From JAWVFM01 sp963739355 (GTDB taxonomy: Bacteria > Actinomycetota > Thermoleophilia > Solirubrobacterales > 70-9), in assembly GCA_963739355.1 (NCBI GenBank), contig CAVUAD010000007.1, forward strand, positions 806,001-870,000: a stretch of DNA of 64,000 nucleotides. The letters are read 5' to 3'. Positions 34,575 through 43,140 of the stretch are shown here, one piece after another (position 1 is the first letter of the stretch; every line of letters starts with the position of its first letter). Position numbers and translations under genes: made by a program. Under the pieces are notes generated by a model. That model was not told where the DNA came from. It was given only the letters and a program-made list of their open reading frames with translations, and made no database searches.

Positions 34575-36346
34575 AGCCTGGCCACCTCCTCGCGCTCCTC
34601 CAGGTCGCGCTGCAGGTAGACGGTGTCCTCGCACCCGTACCCGGCGATCTCCCTGTAGCGGTCGGAGCGCTCGAGCAGCTCGTCGTGAGTGCCGCGGTCC
34701 GTCACCCGGCCCTCGTCCAGCACCACGATCTCGTCGGCGAGCGAGATGGTCGAGAGCCGGTGGGCAACGATGAACGTCGTGCGCCCGGCCATCACCTCGG
34801 TGAAGCCGTCGCGGATTGCGGCCTCGGTACGCGCGTCGACCGACGATGTGGCGTCATCGAGGACCAGCACACGGGGATCGGCCAGCAGGGCGCGGGCGAT
34901 CGCGATCCGCTGGCGCTGGCCGCCGGAGAGCGTCAGGCCGCGCTCGCCGATGATCGTGTCGTAGCCGGCCGGCAGGCGCGCGATGAACTCGTGCGCCTGT
35001 GCTCGCCGCGCCGCCAGCTCGATCTCCTCCGCCGTCGCCTGCGGCTTTGCATAGGCGATGTTGGCCGCGACGCTGTCGGAGAAGAGGAAGCTCTCCTCGG
35101 CGACGAACGCGATCTCCGAGCGCAGGGACTCCAGCTGGACGTCACGGATGTCCGCGCCGTCAATGACAACCCGCCCTTCCGTCGGATCGTAGAGGCGGGC
35201 GAGCATTGCGACCAGGCTGGTCTTGCCGGCGCCGCTCGGCCCGACGAGCGCCACCGTTCGCCCGGCCTCGAAGCGAAGCTCCACGTCCTCGAGAGCTGCG
35301 GTCTCGCCCGCGTACCGCAGCGAGACGTCGCGGAACTCGACGACGCCCAGGCCCGCCGGCAGCGGCACGGCGTTCGGCGCGTTCTCGATCCGCGGTTCTC
35401 GATCCAGGATCTCGAACATGCGGTTGCCGGATGCCACCGCGCGCTGGGCCATCCCCAGCGACGTGCCGAGGATGCGCATCGGCCCGATGAGCATGATCAG
35501 GTACGTGTAGAAGGCCGTGAACTGCCCGATGTTGAGGTTCCCGTCGATCACCTGGCGGCCGCCGACCAGCAGGATCGCCGCCAGGCCGAGGCTCGGCAGA
35601 AATCCGAGCAGGGGGGAGTAGAACGCAGACAGGCGGGTCGAGTAGACGTTCTGGTCGAAGACCCTGTTCACCGCGGCTCGGAACCTGGCGAGCATGTACG
35701 GCTCGCGGGCGAACGCCTTGACGATGCGGATGCCGGAGATCGACTCCTCGACCTCCGCCGTCAACTCTGCCAGCCGCTGCTGGATCTCCTGCACCGCCGG
35801 GCGCGACCGGCGGTTGTAACGGGCCGCGGTGAGGACCACCACGGGGACGGGCGAGAGGGCGAGCGCCGCGAGCCAGGGCTGGATCGTGAACATCACCGCG
35901 CCGGCCAGCAGCAGCGTCAGGGCGTTCTGCGTCAGGAAGATCAGCCCGTAGCCCAGGAAGAAGCGAATGCCCTGGAGGTCCACCGTCGCCCGCGACATCA
36001 GCTGCCCGGTCTGCTGGTTGTCGAAGAACCCGAGCTCGAGGCGCTGCAGGTGGCCGTAGAAGTTGCTCCGCAGGTCGTACTCGACGTTGACGGAGACCTT
36101 CCCCGCGATCAGCCGCCGCACGAACGTCAGCCCCATTCGCAGCAGCGCGGCACCGAGCAGGGCGAGCGTCAGCGGCAGGATGTCGCTGCGGTGCCCGTTG
36201 TGGATCGCGTTGACCGTCTGTCCGACGAGCAGCGGGATGAGCACCGTCATGCCCATTGCGGCCCACGCGAACACGAGCGACCAGATCACCGATCGCCGGT
36301 ACGGGCGGAGGAACCCCAAGAGTCGCCTGAGCGTGACCAACCTCAT
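34571..36346 (-). CDS. ABC exporter half-transporter, subunit with degenerate ATPase site
   Basis: 591 residues: six membrane helices, then an ATPase domain with Walker A GPSGAGKTS, full signature LSGGQRQR, Walker B VLVLDDATSSVD where the catalytic Glu is replaced by Asp, and H-loop FIVAHRLSTI. One canonical and one D-type Walker B in a gene pair is the hallmark of heterodimeric exporters such as TM287/288 and BmrCD. The ATG at 36346 is followed upstream by an A/T-rich divergent promoter region. Confidence 0.93.
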   Translation of the reverse strand: MRLVTLRRLLGFLRPYRRSVIWSLVFAWAAMGMTVLIPLLVGQTVNAIHNGHRSDILPLTLALLGAALLRMGLTFVRRLIAGKVSVNVEYDLRSNFYGHLQRLELGFFDNQQTGQLMSRATVDLQGIRFFLGYGLIFLTQNALTLLLAGAVMFTIQPWLAALALSPVPVVVLTAARYNRRSRPAVQEIQQRLAELTAEVEESISGIRIVKAFAREPYMLARFRAAVNRVFDQNVYSTRLSAFYSPLLGFLPSLGLAAILLVGGRQVIDGNLNIGQFTAFYTYLIMLIGPMRILGTSLGMAQRAVASGNRMFEILDREPRIENAPNAVPLPAGLGVVEFRDVSLRYAGETAALEDVELRFEAGRTVALVGPSGAGKTSLVAMLARLYDPTEGRVVIDGADIRDVQLESLRSEIAFVAEESFLFSDSVAANIAYAKPQATAEEIELAARRAQAHEFIARLPAGYDTIIGERGLTLSGGQRQRIAIARALLADPRVLVLDDATSSVDARTEAAIRDGFTEVMAGRTTFIVAHRLSTISLADEIVVLDEGRVTDRGTHDELLERSDRYREIAGYGCEDTVYLQRDLEEREEVARL

Positions 36347-36403
36347 AACTATACGAAGTGAAGTATTGGAATGTCACAAAGGCGTTTCGGGATACTGAAG
36401 CCA

Positions 36404-36583
36404 ATGCCGGGCGCTCCCAACGGCCTCTGCGACTCCTGCGTCCACCAGCGCGTCGTCCGCAACACCCGCGGCTCGAGCTTCTCCCTCTGCGAGCGCTCGC
36501 GAACGGACCCCGACTATCCGAAGTACCCGCGCGTGCCGGTGCTGAGCTGCCCGGGTCACGAGCGCCGCGGCGGCGCTCGCTGA
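36404..36583 (+). CDS. small Cys-rich protein, putative zinc ribbon
   Basis: 59 residues starting MPGAPNGLCDSCVHQRVVRN, with CxxC, then FSLCERS and VLSCPGHERR: four Cys placed to bind one zinc. GATACT lies 7 bases before this ATG, fitting a leaderless start; an in-frame ATG at 36371 would add 11 residues. Function unknown; probably a small nucleic-acid or protein-binding module. Convergent with the EamA gene, 3 bases apart. Confidence 0.65.
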   Translation: MPGAPNGLCDSCVHQRVVRNTRGSSFSLCERSRTDPDYPKYPRVPVLSCPGHERRGGAR

Positions 36584-36586
36584 GCC

Positions 36587-37477
36587 TCAGGCCTCGAGCG
36601 GTGCCGGAGCCTCGGCGCCGCCGAGCGCGCCCGCGCTGGCGCTGACCACAAGGGCGATCGCGGCCGCGTCGCGCGCCGAGATGCCCTGTCCGAGGAACGC
36701 CAACCCGGAGAGCGCGGCGACGGCCGGCTCCAGGCTCATCAGCACGCCGAAGGTCCGCGCCGGGATCCGGCGCAGGGCCTCGAGCTCGAGCGAGTACGGA
36801 ATCGCGGACGAGAGCACCGCCACGGCAACGCCCGTGGCCAGCAGCCCGAGCTCCAGCAGGTTGGAGCCCCCTTCCGCGATTCCCGAGGGCAGGAGGAGGA
36901 GCGTGGAGACCACCATCGCGAGGGCGAGCCCGCTGCCGCCGTCGAACGTTCGTCCAACCCGCACGGCCAGGAGGATGTACGCGGCCCAGAAGACCCCGGC
37001 CAGCGCGGCGAGGCCGACGCCGAGGGCATCGAGAGAGCCGCCGATGGCCGGCGTCAGCAGCGCGATCCCCGCCGCCGCGAGCACCACCCACACCACGTCC
37101 TTGCCCCGTCGCGACTTCGCGATCGCCACCCCCAGCGGCCCGATGAACTCGACGGTGACGGCGATCCCCAGGGGGATCCGGTCGAGCGCGGCGTAGAAGC
37201 TCAGGTTCATCGCGGCAAGCGAGAATCCGAAGGCGCAGACCAGCTTCCAGTCGGCGAACCTGAGCCCGCGGACGGCGGGCCGCCACAGCGCGAGCAGCAC
37301 CAGCGCCCCGAACCCGCTTCGCATGAGGACGGCTCCCTCCGGGTGGAGCTGGTCGAAGAGCGTGGTGGCGACGGCGGCGCCGCTCTGCACCGAGACGACG
37401 GAGGCAAGGACCATCCCGCCGGCGGCAAGGCGCTCGCGCTCGCTCAGGGCGCTGACGCTCGAGGCGGTTGACTCCAC
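36587..37477 (-). CDS. EamA/RhtA-type inner-membrane exporter
   Basis: 296 residues with ten hydrophobic segments in two EamA halves; GAVLMRSGFGALVLLALWRP and PLGIAVTVEFIGPLGVAI in the first, SSAIPYSLELEALRRIPART and LMSLEPAVAALSGLAFLGQ in the second are typical of RhtA threonine/homoserine exporters. The GTG at 37477 is chosen; the open frame continues 49 codons upstream but that part is Arg/Pro-rich and non-membrane. Substrate is not certain. Confidence 0.88.
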   Translation of the reverse strand: MESTASSVSALSERERLAAGGMVLASVVSVQSGAAVATTLFDQLHPEGAVLMRSGFGALVLLALWRPAVRGLRFADWKLVCAFGFSLAAMNLSFYAALDRIPLGIAVTVEFIGPLGVAIAKSRRGKDVVWVVLAAAGIALLTPAIGGSLDALGVGLAALAGVFWAAYILLAVRVGRTFDGGSGLALAMVVSTLLLLPSGIAEGGSNLLELGLLATGVAVAVLSSAIPYSLELEALRRIPARTFGVLMSLEPAVAALSGLAFLGQGISARDAAAIALVVSASAGALGGAEAPAPLEA

Positions 37478-37536
37478 TTCCCTAGGATCGCATCGGCGGT
37501 TCCTAAAGGCCCTGCAGCCGCGCGTCGATCCCACAT

Positions 37537-39264
37537 ATGGTGGCTGACCAGCCGACGCAAGAGGTTCCGACGAGCCGTGGCCGCGAGGCGCCCGGCGCCG
37601 ATCGCGCGCTGGCCCAGCTGGCATCGATCGTGGAGTCCTCCGACGACGCGGTGACCGCGAGCACCCCGGGCGGCGTGATCACGAGCTGGAACCCGGGCGC
37701 CACCCGCCTCTACGGCTACACCCGCGAGGAGATGGTGGGCCGGGAGTTCAAGGCGATCGTCCCCTTCGAGGAGCGCGACGGCGAGGAGGCTCGGCGCGAG
37801 CACCTTCTCGCCGGCCGGCACGTCGACCACTACGAGACCCGGCGCCGGCGCAAGGACGGGTCGCTGTTGGACGTGTCCGTCTCGCTGTCGCCCGTACGCG
37901 ACGGGGCCGGCGAGGTCATCGCGATCTCCACGATCGATCGCGACATCACGGAGCGCCGCCGTTTCGAGGAGCGCCTTCGCCAGCTTGCCGAGAAGGACCC
38001 GCTGACCGGTCTGCCGAACCGGCGGGCCTTCGAGGAGAAGCTCGCCGCACGGGTGGCGGATGCCCGCAGCCGCGGCGGCATCGGCGCCGTGCTGCTTCTC
38101 GATCTCGACGCCTTCAAGTACGTCAACGACGCGTTTGGCCACGCTGCCGGCGATGACCTCCTGCGCAGCGTCGCCCGGGTCCTGAAGGCCCGCATCCGCC
38201 GCGACGACGTGCTCGCGCGCCTCGGGGGCGACGAGTTCGCGATCCTGGTGCCGAGCGCCGACCAGGCCGCGGCCAGCGTGGTCGGGAACTCGGTGCTGAA
38301 CGCGATTCGGGATCACGTGGTGCCGATCTCCGCGCGGCCGATAAGCGTCACGGTCAGCATCGGAATCGCCTGCTACGACATCGGCGCCGCGGTCGACGAC
38401 GGCGGCGAGGTCCTCGCCGCGGCGGACCGGGCGATGTACGTGGCCAAGGAGAGCGGCCGCGACCGTGTCGCCAGCGCCGCACGCTCCAAGAAGCCCGTCG
38501 AGACGCGCCTGGGGTGGGAGCACAGGATCCGCAACGCCCTCGAGCGCGATCTGTTCGTTCTGCACTACCAGCCGATCGTCGATCTGCGCACGGGCGTCGT
38601 CACGCGCTACGAGGCGCTGCTGCGGATGAACGACGCCGAGGGCCTGACCACGCCGGCAGCCTTCCTCGAAGTGGCCGAGCGGCACGGGCTGATCCACGCC
38701 GTGGACCGCTGGGTGGCCGGCGAGGCGATCGAGATGCTGGCAGGCAACCCGGGCCTCGTCCTCGAGGTCAACCTCTCCGCCCGCTCGCTCGACGATCCCC
38801 AGATCCTCGAGCTGATCCGCGACGGCCTCCGCGCGCGGCGCGTCGAACCGGAGCGGCTGTGTTTCGAGATCACCGAGACGGCGGCGGTGGGCAACATCGA
38901 CATCGCCCGCCGGATGGCCAAGGCCCTCCAGCGCCTCGGCTGCACGTTCGCGCTGGACGACTTCGGCGCCGGGTTCGGCTCGTTCCACTACCTCAAGCAC
39001 ATCCCCGCCGAGTACCTGAAGATCGACGGCGACTTCGTGCGGCCGCCGCGCACCAAGGCGGACGAGCTGATCATCGAGGCAATCGTTCGGATCGCCAAGG
39101 GCCTTGGCAAGCGGACCATCGCCGAGTGGGTGGAGGACGCGGCAACGCTCGAGTTCGTCCGCGGCGCGGGGGTCGACTTCGCCCAGGGGTACGAGATCGG
39201 CCGCCCGCTGCCGGCGGAGGAGATCCCGGGGCTCGATCCTGGTCGCCGGCGCCCAGGCGACTGA
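37537..39264 (+). CDS. PAS-GGDEF-EAL cyclic-di-GMP turnover protein
   Basis: 575 residues. PAS domain about 25-140 (SIVESSDDAVTASTPGGVIT, DRDITERRRF); diguanylate cyclase about 150-310 with intact GGDEF (ARLGGDEFAILV) and DPLTGLPNRRAF; phosphodiesterase about 325-565 with EALLRM (the EAL motif), ITETAA, DDFGAGFGSF, KIDGDFV and QGYEIG. Both enzyme halves look intact, so the direction of activity cannot be told. Cytoplasmic, no membrane segment. Target processes may include pilus or surface traits. Confidence 0.95.
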   Translation: MVADQPTQEVPTSRGREAPGADRALAQLASIVESSDDAVTASTPGGVITSWNPGATRLYGYTREEMVGREFKAIVPFEERDGEEARREHLLAGRHVDHYETRRRRKDGSLLDVSVSLSPVRDGAGEVIAISTIDRDITERRRFEERLRQLAEKDPLTGLPNRRAFEEKLAARVADARSRGGIGAVLLLDLDAFKYVNDAFGHAAGDDLLRSVARVLKARIRRDDVLARLGGDEFAILVPSADQAAASVVGNSVLNAIRDHVVPISARPISVTVSIGIACYDIGAAVDDGGEVLAAADRAMYVAKESGRDRVASAARSKKPVETRLGWEHRIRNALERDLFVLHYQPIVDLRTGVVTRYEALLRMNDAEGLTTPAAFLEVAERHGLIHAVDRWVAGEAIEMLAGNPGLVLEVNLSARSLDDPQILELIRDGLRARRVEPERLCFEITETAAVGNIDIARRMAKALQRLGCTFALDDFGAGFGSFHYLKHIPAEYLKIDGDFVRPPRTKADELIIEAIVRIAKGLGKRTIAEWVEDAATLEFVRGAGVDFAQGYEIGRPLPAEEIPGLDPGRRRPGD

Positions 39265-39306
39265 GGCCCGGCCGGGCCGAGACCGACGCGCTGCTACCGT
39301 CGAAGA

Positions 39307-39645
39307 GTGCCCCGCGACGACGGACAGCGCCTGATCGACGAGGTCTCGAGCTGGCCGGACGTCGAGGTGGGGGAGGGTCGCTTTCGATCGGTCCGCTTCA
39401 CCGTCGGGCGCCGCGAGCTCGGCCACATCCACGGCACGACCGCCCTTGATGTCCCGCTGCCCCCCGATCAGAAGGCCGCGCTGATCGAGCGCGGACAGGC
39501 GATCCCACACCGCTTCACGCCACCGCGGTCCGGCTGGGTGACGATCATGCTCGAATCGCCGGAGGACGGCGAGCGGGCGCTCGAGATCCTGCGCGAGCGT
39601 TACGAGCACGCCTGCGCCCTGATCGCCGGCCGCCAATCGGCCTGA
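39307..39645 (+). CDS. luciferase-family domain protein (DUF5519-like)
   Basis: 112 residues: EVSSWPDVEVGEGRFRSVRF, RELGHIHGTTALDVPLPPDQ, IPHRFTPPRSGWVTIMLESP are the pattern of the small 'luciferase domain' proteins, named from distant similarity to a fungal luciferase. Enzymatic role unknown. TACCGT lies 6 bases before the GTG, so the message is probably leaderless. Its stop overlaps the next gene, which appears to start with CTG. Confidence 0.78.
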   Translation: MPRDDGQRLIDEVSSWPDVEVGEGRFRSVRFTVGRRELGHIHGTTALDVPLPPDQKAALIERGQAIPHRFTPPRSGWVTIMLESPEDGERALEILRERYEHACALIAGRQSA

Positions 39646-40178
39646 CTCGCCCCGACCTCGAAACCTGGATCCCGGACCCTCAGATCCGGACCAGCCACCG
39701 GCGTGGCGCCGACGTCGAGCCCGCCGCCCTCTGGAAGGCCGCGCAGACGATCCGGGTCGGCGACGCCCCTCGCCTCGGCCGCGTCCTGCGCTGGCGGATT
39801 CCGGGCACCCCGGCCGGCCTGCGGTTCCAGGAGGTCTTCCGCCGCTACCCGTTCACGGTTCTCGACGAGGGCGACGACTGGTCCCTCTCCGGGCTCTGCG
39901 GCCGTCCCTGGTCGATTCGCCGCGACTACCCGGCGCTCTCGGGTCCCGACGACTTTCGCGACTGGCATGCTCCCGGCACGGTCCGCGTCCTCTTCGCCCA
40001 CTGGACCGAGCCGGCCGATGGGGGAGGGGCCGAGCTCGTCAGCGAGTCCCGCGTCCAGCCAGTCGACCGCCGCGCCCGCTGGCGCATGCGCGCCCTGTGG
40101 ACGGCCCTCGGTCACTTCGAGGGCCTGATCGGCCGCGAGGCGCTCGAGGCCGCCGTGCGCGCGAGCGAGCCGGCCTAG
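39642..40178 (+). CDS. SRPBCC/START-like protein with an apparent CTG start
   Basis: Open frame of 178 codons with no ATG, GTG or TTG before codon 149; the first possible start is CTG at 39642, overlapping the upstream stop as CTGA. Coding is convincing: ADVEPAALWKAAQTIRVGDA, LGRVLRWRIPGTPAGLRFQE, VRVLFAHWTEPADGGGAELV, then SESRVQPVDRRARWRMRALW and a final amphipathic helix, the layout of SRPBCC lipid-binding proteins ending in 'TETRV...ARRRF..YW'. A lost start through sequencing error is the alternative. The stop overlaps the convergent marR gene. Confidence 0.7.
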   Translation: MTRPDLETWIPDPQIRTSHRRGADVEPAALWKAAQTIRVGDAPRLGRVLRWRIPGTPAGLRFQEVFRRYPFTVLDEGDDWSLSGLCGRPWSIRRDYPALSGPDDFRDWHAPGTVRVLFAHWTEPADGGGAELVSESRVQPVDRRARWRMRALWTALGHFEGLIGREALEAAVRASEPA

Positions 40179-40684
40179 CTGCTGTCCTGATTCTCTGCGG
40201 CCTCGGCGGCCTTGGAGTACGCGTCGTAGCCGCCGGCGCGCTCCCACATCGAGAAGAGCAGGCGCTCGAACAGCGCGCGGTCCTCGGCGTCGAAGTCGCC
40301 GAGGAGCTCCTCCTCGGCGGCGTCCATCGCCGCGCTGACCTTGTCGATCACCGCAAGGCCCTTCTTCGAGACCTCGACGCGGTGACGGCGGCGATCCTCG
40401 GGATCGCGTCGCCGCGAGGCGTAGCCGCGGTCCTCGAGCTCGTTGAGGATCTCGACGAGGTTGGTGGGGTCGATCCTGAGGTTCGAGCAGAGCGACTGCT
40501 GGGAGAGCTCGCCGTGGTCGCGCAGCTCGATCAGCGCGGCGAGGTGGCGGGGCTTCAGGCCGTGCGGCTCCAGCGCCTGGGTGAAGCGGTGCATGACGAT
40601 CCGGCCGAGCTTGCCCATCAGCAGGGTGGGCCATCGCTGCGTGATGCCTGCGGGTTGGACTGCTGGCTCAGTCTGCGTTGCCAT
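40175..40684 (-). CDS. MarR-family transcriptional regulator
   Basis: 169 residues with a winged helix-turn-helix: LAALIELRDHGELSQQSLCS, LRIDPTNLVEILNELEDRGY (recognition helix) and RRRDPEDRRRHRVEVSKKG (wing, the DxRxxxV motif). Divergent from an MFS drug-efflux gene across a 64-base gap with inverted repeats, so it very likely represses that gene and itself. Its 3' end overlaps the convergent SRPBCC-like gene by 4 bases. Confidence 0.93.
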   Translation of the reverse strand: MATQTEPAVQPAGITQRWPTLLMGKLGRIVMHRFTQALEPHGLKPRHLAALIELRDHGELSQQSLCSNLRIDPTNLVEILNELEDRGYASRRRDPEDRRRHRVEVSKKGLAVIDKVSAAMDAAEEELLGDFDAEDRALFERLLFSMWERAGGYDAYSKAAEAAENQDSS

Positions 40685-40742
40685 GCACTAAAAGTTATCA
40701 GATATCAATCGTTGGTTATGACCGATGATCTGCTAGAGTGCA
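40684..40742. promoter_or_regulatory. divergent marR/MFS control region with nested inverted repeats
   Basis: An outer pair TGCACT (40684-40689) / AGTGCA (40737-40742) encloses an imperfect inner pair around CAGATATCAATCG and CGATGATCTG. TAGAGT at 40734-40739, 9 bases before the MFS GTG, is the likely -10. A MarR dimer on the inner repeat would cover both promoters. Confidence 0.6.
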
Positions 40743-40748
40743 CGAACC

Positions 40749-42200
40749 GTGAACACCAAAAGCTCCAACACAAGAACGATCCTGTCAGTCCTATCGCTTG
40801 GCGGCATCGCCTATGCGCTTCTTCAGTCCCTCGTGGTCCCGGCGCTGCCGCAGATCCAGGAGTCTCTGGGCACGTCCGAGAGCGCCGTCGGCTGGGTCCT
40901 CACGGCCTTTCTATTGAGCGCCTCGGTCACCACGCCGATCATCGGCCGCCTCGGCGACATGTACGGCAAGGAGCGCCTGCTGCTGATCGTCCTGATCCTG
41001 CTCGGCTTCGGGACGCTGATCTCGGCGGTCGCCTCCTCGCTTTCCCTCATGCTCGTGGGCCGCGTCATCCAGGGAGTCGGCGGCGGGATATTCCCACTCG
41101 CCTTCTCGATCATCCGCGACGAGCTGCCGCGTGAGCGCGTGCCGGGAGGCATCGGGCTCGTCTCGTCGCTGCTGGGGATCGGCGGCGGCGCGGGCGTCGT
41201 GTTCGCCGGCATCGTCACGCAGCATCTGTCCTACCACTGGCTCTTCTGGTTCCCGCTCGCGATGATCGCGCTGACCGCGGTCCTCACGAAGCTCTACATC
41301 CCAGAGTCACCGGTCAAGACGCCGGCCGAAGTCAACTATTGCGCGGCTGGCCTCATGACGCTCGGGATCTCGGGCATGCTGCTCGCGATCACCGAGACCA
41401 GCACCTGGGGCTGGGGATCGCCCAAGACCCTCGGCCTGCTGGCAGGCGGCGCCCTCGTCACCGCCGCATGGATCCGCGAGGAGCTCCGCTCACGTGAGCC
41501 ACTCGTCGACATGCGGATGATGGCCATCCGCGGGGTGTGGACGACGAACACGGTCGCGTTCCTGATCGGCGTCGGCATGTACTCCTCCTTCATCCTGCTC
41601 CCGGAGTTCGTCCAGGAGCCGGTGAGCACGGGTTACGGGTTCGGCGCCTCGGCAACCGTCGCCGGACTGTTCCTGCTGCCCGCCACTTTGGCCATCACCG
41701 TCGTCGGCCAGATGGCCGGAGTGCTGGAGCGGCGGATCGGCTCGCGCGGCGCGCTGATTGGCGGCGCCATGTTCGCGCTCGCGGCCTATGCGCTGCTCGT
41801 CATCGACCGCGCGGCCCAGCTCGAGATCTACCTCGCGGCCGGCCTCCTCGGCATCGGCATCGGCCTCTCGTTCTCGGCCATGGCGAACCTGATCGTGGAG
41901 AACGTCCGCCAGGAGCAGACCGGCGTCGCCACGGGCATGAACGCGGTCACCCGCACGCTCGGTGGCGCCTTCGGCGGCCAGGTCGCGGCGACTCTCCTCG
42001 CCGGCAACCTGACGGGCGGCGGGCTCCCCACGAACCACGGGTTCACGCTGGCCTTCTCGATGTGCGTGGTGGCTCTAATCGCCGCCCTCGGCCTTGCCTT
42101 CGCCGTTCCGCGGCGCCGCCACGCCGAGGCCGTCGAGCCCGCTCCGGAGCCGGCGCGGATGCCGCGCCGCGCGCCGAAGCCCGAGCGCGTCGCCGCCTGA
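40749..42200 (+). CDS. MFS drug:H+ antiporter, DHA2 (EmrB/QacA) family
   Basis: 483 residues with 14 predicted membrane segments. VVPALPQIQESLGTSESAVG, motif A GRLGDMYGKERLLL, and LMLVGRVIQGVGGGIFPLAF (motif B/D1 region) place it in the DHA2 group; GIGLVSSLLGIGGGAGVVFAG is antiporter motif C-like. The C-terminus is a basic, Pro-rich tail. Expected to export hydrophobic or cationic compounds and to be controlled by the divergent MarR protein. GTG start with a near-leaderless promoter. Confidence 0.93.
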   Translation: MNTKSSNTRTILSVLSLGGIAYALLQSLVVPALPQIQESLGTSESAVGWVLTAFLLSASVTTPIIGRLGDMYGKERLLLIVLILLGFGTLISAVASSLSLMLVGRVIQGVGGGIFPLAFSIIRDELPRERVPGGIGLVSSLLGIGGGAGVVFAGIVTQHLSYHWLFWFPLAMIALTAVLTKLYIPESPVKTPAEVNYCAAGLMTLGISGMLLAITETSTWGWGSPKTLGLLAGGALVTAAWIREELRSREPLVDMRMMAIRGVWTTNTVAFLIGVGMYSSFILLPEFVQEPVSTGYGFGASATVAGLFLLPATLAITVVGQMAGVLERRIGSRGALIGGAMFALAAYALLVIDRAAQLEIYLAAGLLGIGIGLSFSAMANLIVENVRQEQTGVATGMNAVTRTLGGAFGGQVAATLLAGNLTGGGLPTNHGFTLAFSMCVVALIAALGLAFAVPRRRHAEAVEPAPEPARMPRRAPKPERVAA

Positions 42201-42215
42201 CCTCCGTCCCACCGC

Positions 42216-42251
42216 TGGAGGGTTGACCACACCCGGGTGGTCAACCCTCCA
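42216..42251 (+). terminator. perfect 15-bp hairpin after the MFS gene
   Basis: TGGAGGGTTGACCAC pairs exactly with GTGGTCAACCCTCCA around the loop ACCCGG. It starts 16 bases after the MFS stop and has no T run, as for many actinobacterial intrinsic terminators. Confidence 0.8.
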
Positions 42252-42303
42252 CGCTCCCAGGCCAAGGCGGCCGCTCTCCTTCTGAGTGATAGGTTGGGCG
42301 CGC

Positions 42304-42726
42304 ATGATGCGAGGGAGGATTGCGGTGGCCGCAACGACTGCGGCGCTTATGGCAATCGGGGCAGCGACCGTCGCTGCCGCCAAGCCGGTCAAGATCCCGG
42401 GAACGGTGATCTTCGACCAGGTGTCCGAAGTCACGGAGCCCACGGCCCCGGACCGAGACACCGTCGTCTTCGGCCACGTCGAGTCGAAGCAGAAATGCCT
42501 CGACAGCCGGAAGGTCGTCATCGACGGCATCTACGACACGGAGAGCGGCGTGCAGCCGTACGACGTGGCGAGAACCGGCAAGAACGGGGGCTTCAGCGGG
42601 ATTGGCGCTTCCACGCACAACGGCAATGCGCTCGTGGGACTGAAGCTGATCCTCAAGCCCAAGTCGATCGGCACGAAGCGGCACCCCAAGACCTGCAAGG
42701 GCGACACGCACAAGGTGCTCGAGTGA
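42304..42726 (+). CDS. exported hypothetical protein, tandem paralog 1
   Basis: 140 residues with a Sec signal peptide (RGRIAVAATTAALMAIGAA, cleavage near AAA-KP). The mature part is a small beta-rich domain with FGHVESKQKCLDSRKVVI, YDTESGVQPYDVARTGKNGG, GASTHNGNALVGL and a final TCKGDT; the two Cys probably bond. The same motifs recur in the next gene. TAGGTT lies 8 bases before this ATG, fitting a leaderless start. Transthyretin/Cna-B-like folds share this look, but no family is assigned. Confidence 0.75.
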   Translation: MMRGRIAVAATTAALMAIGAATVAAAKPVKIPGTVIFDQVSEVTEPTAPDRDTVVFGHVESKQKCLDSRKVVIDGIYDTESGVQPYDVARTGKNGGFSGIGASTHNGNALVGLKLILKPKSIGTKRHPKTCKGDTHKVLE

Positions 42727-43124
42727 AGAAGCTCGCGCCGATTCTGCCTGCCGTTCTGGCGGCGGGAATCCTGGCGGGGCTTGCCGTGGCCGGCGGCAGC
42801 AACGTTCCGAGCAGCGTCTCGATCGACACCGGCGGCACGCTCGCCACTACGACGTCTCCGAGCCGCAACTTCTTCATCGGCGGCCATGTGGAGTCCGGGA
42901 ACGTCAAATGCCTTCCGAATCGGAAGGTGAAGCTCCGTGCGTTCTACGAGACCGAGAGCGGCTCCCAGCCGTTCGACACCGCCCGCACCGGATCCCACGG
43001 CGCCTACAGCGGCATCGGTCCCTCGCAGCATGCCGGTAACGGAATCGCGGCCGCGAAGGCGACCCTCAAGCCGAGGAAGATCGGCAAGAAGACCTGCAGC
43101 GGCGACACGGCCGGCATCGAGTGA
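42723..43124 (+). CDS. exported hypothetical protein, tandem paralog 2
   Basis: 133 residues from a GTG overlapping paralog 1's stop (GTGA). Signal peptide KLAPILPAVLAAGILAGLAV, then the same mature motifs: GGHVESGNVKCLPNRKVKLR, FYETESGSQPFDTARTGSHG, GPSQHAGNGIAAAK, ending TCSGDTAGIE. It is clearly a duplicate of the gene at 42304 that has diverged by perhaps half. Function unknown; likely cell-surface or secreted. Confidence 0.75.
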   Translation: MKKLAPILPAVLAAGILAGLAVAGGSNVPSSVSIDTGGTLATTTSPSRNFFIGGHVESGNVKCLPNRKVKLRAFYETESGSQPFDTARTGSHGAYSGIGPSQHAGNGIAAAKATLKPRKIGKKTCSGDTAGIE

Positions 43125-43140
43125 TCAGCGCTGGGCGCGC

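Noticed and set aside
36950..36962. CGAACGTTCG palindrome as a LexA box
   Set aside because: It lacks the four-base spacer between half-sites and lies deep inside the EamA coding sequence.
37444..39636. 730-codon frame antisense to the GGDEF-EAL gene
   Set aside because: Shadow of a gene with all catalytic motifs intact on the plus strand.
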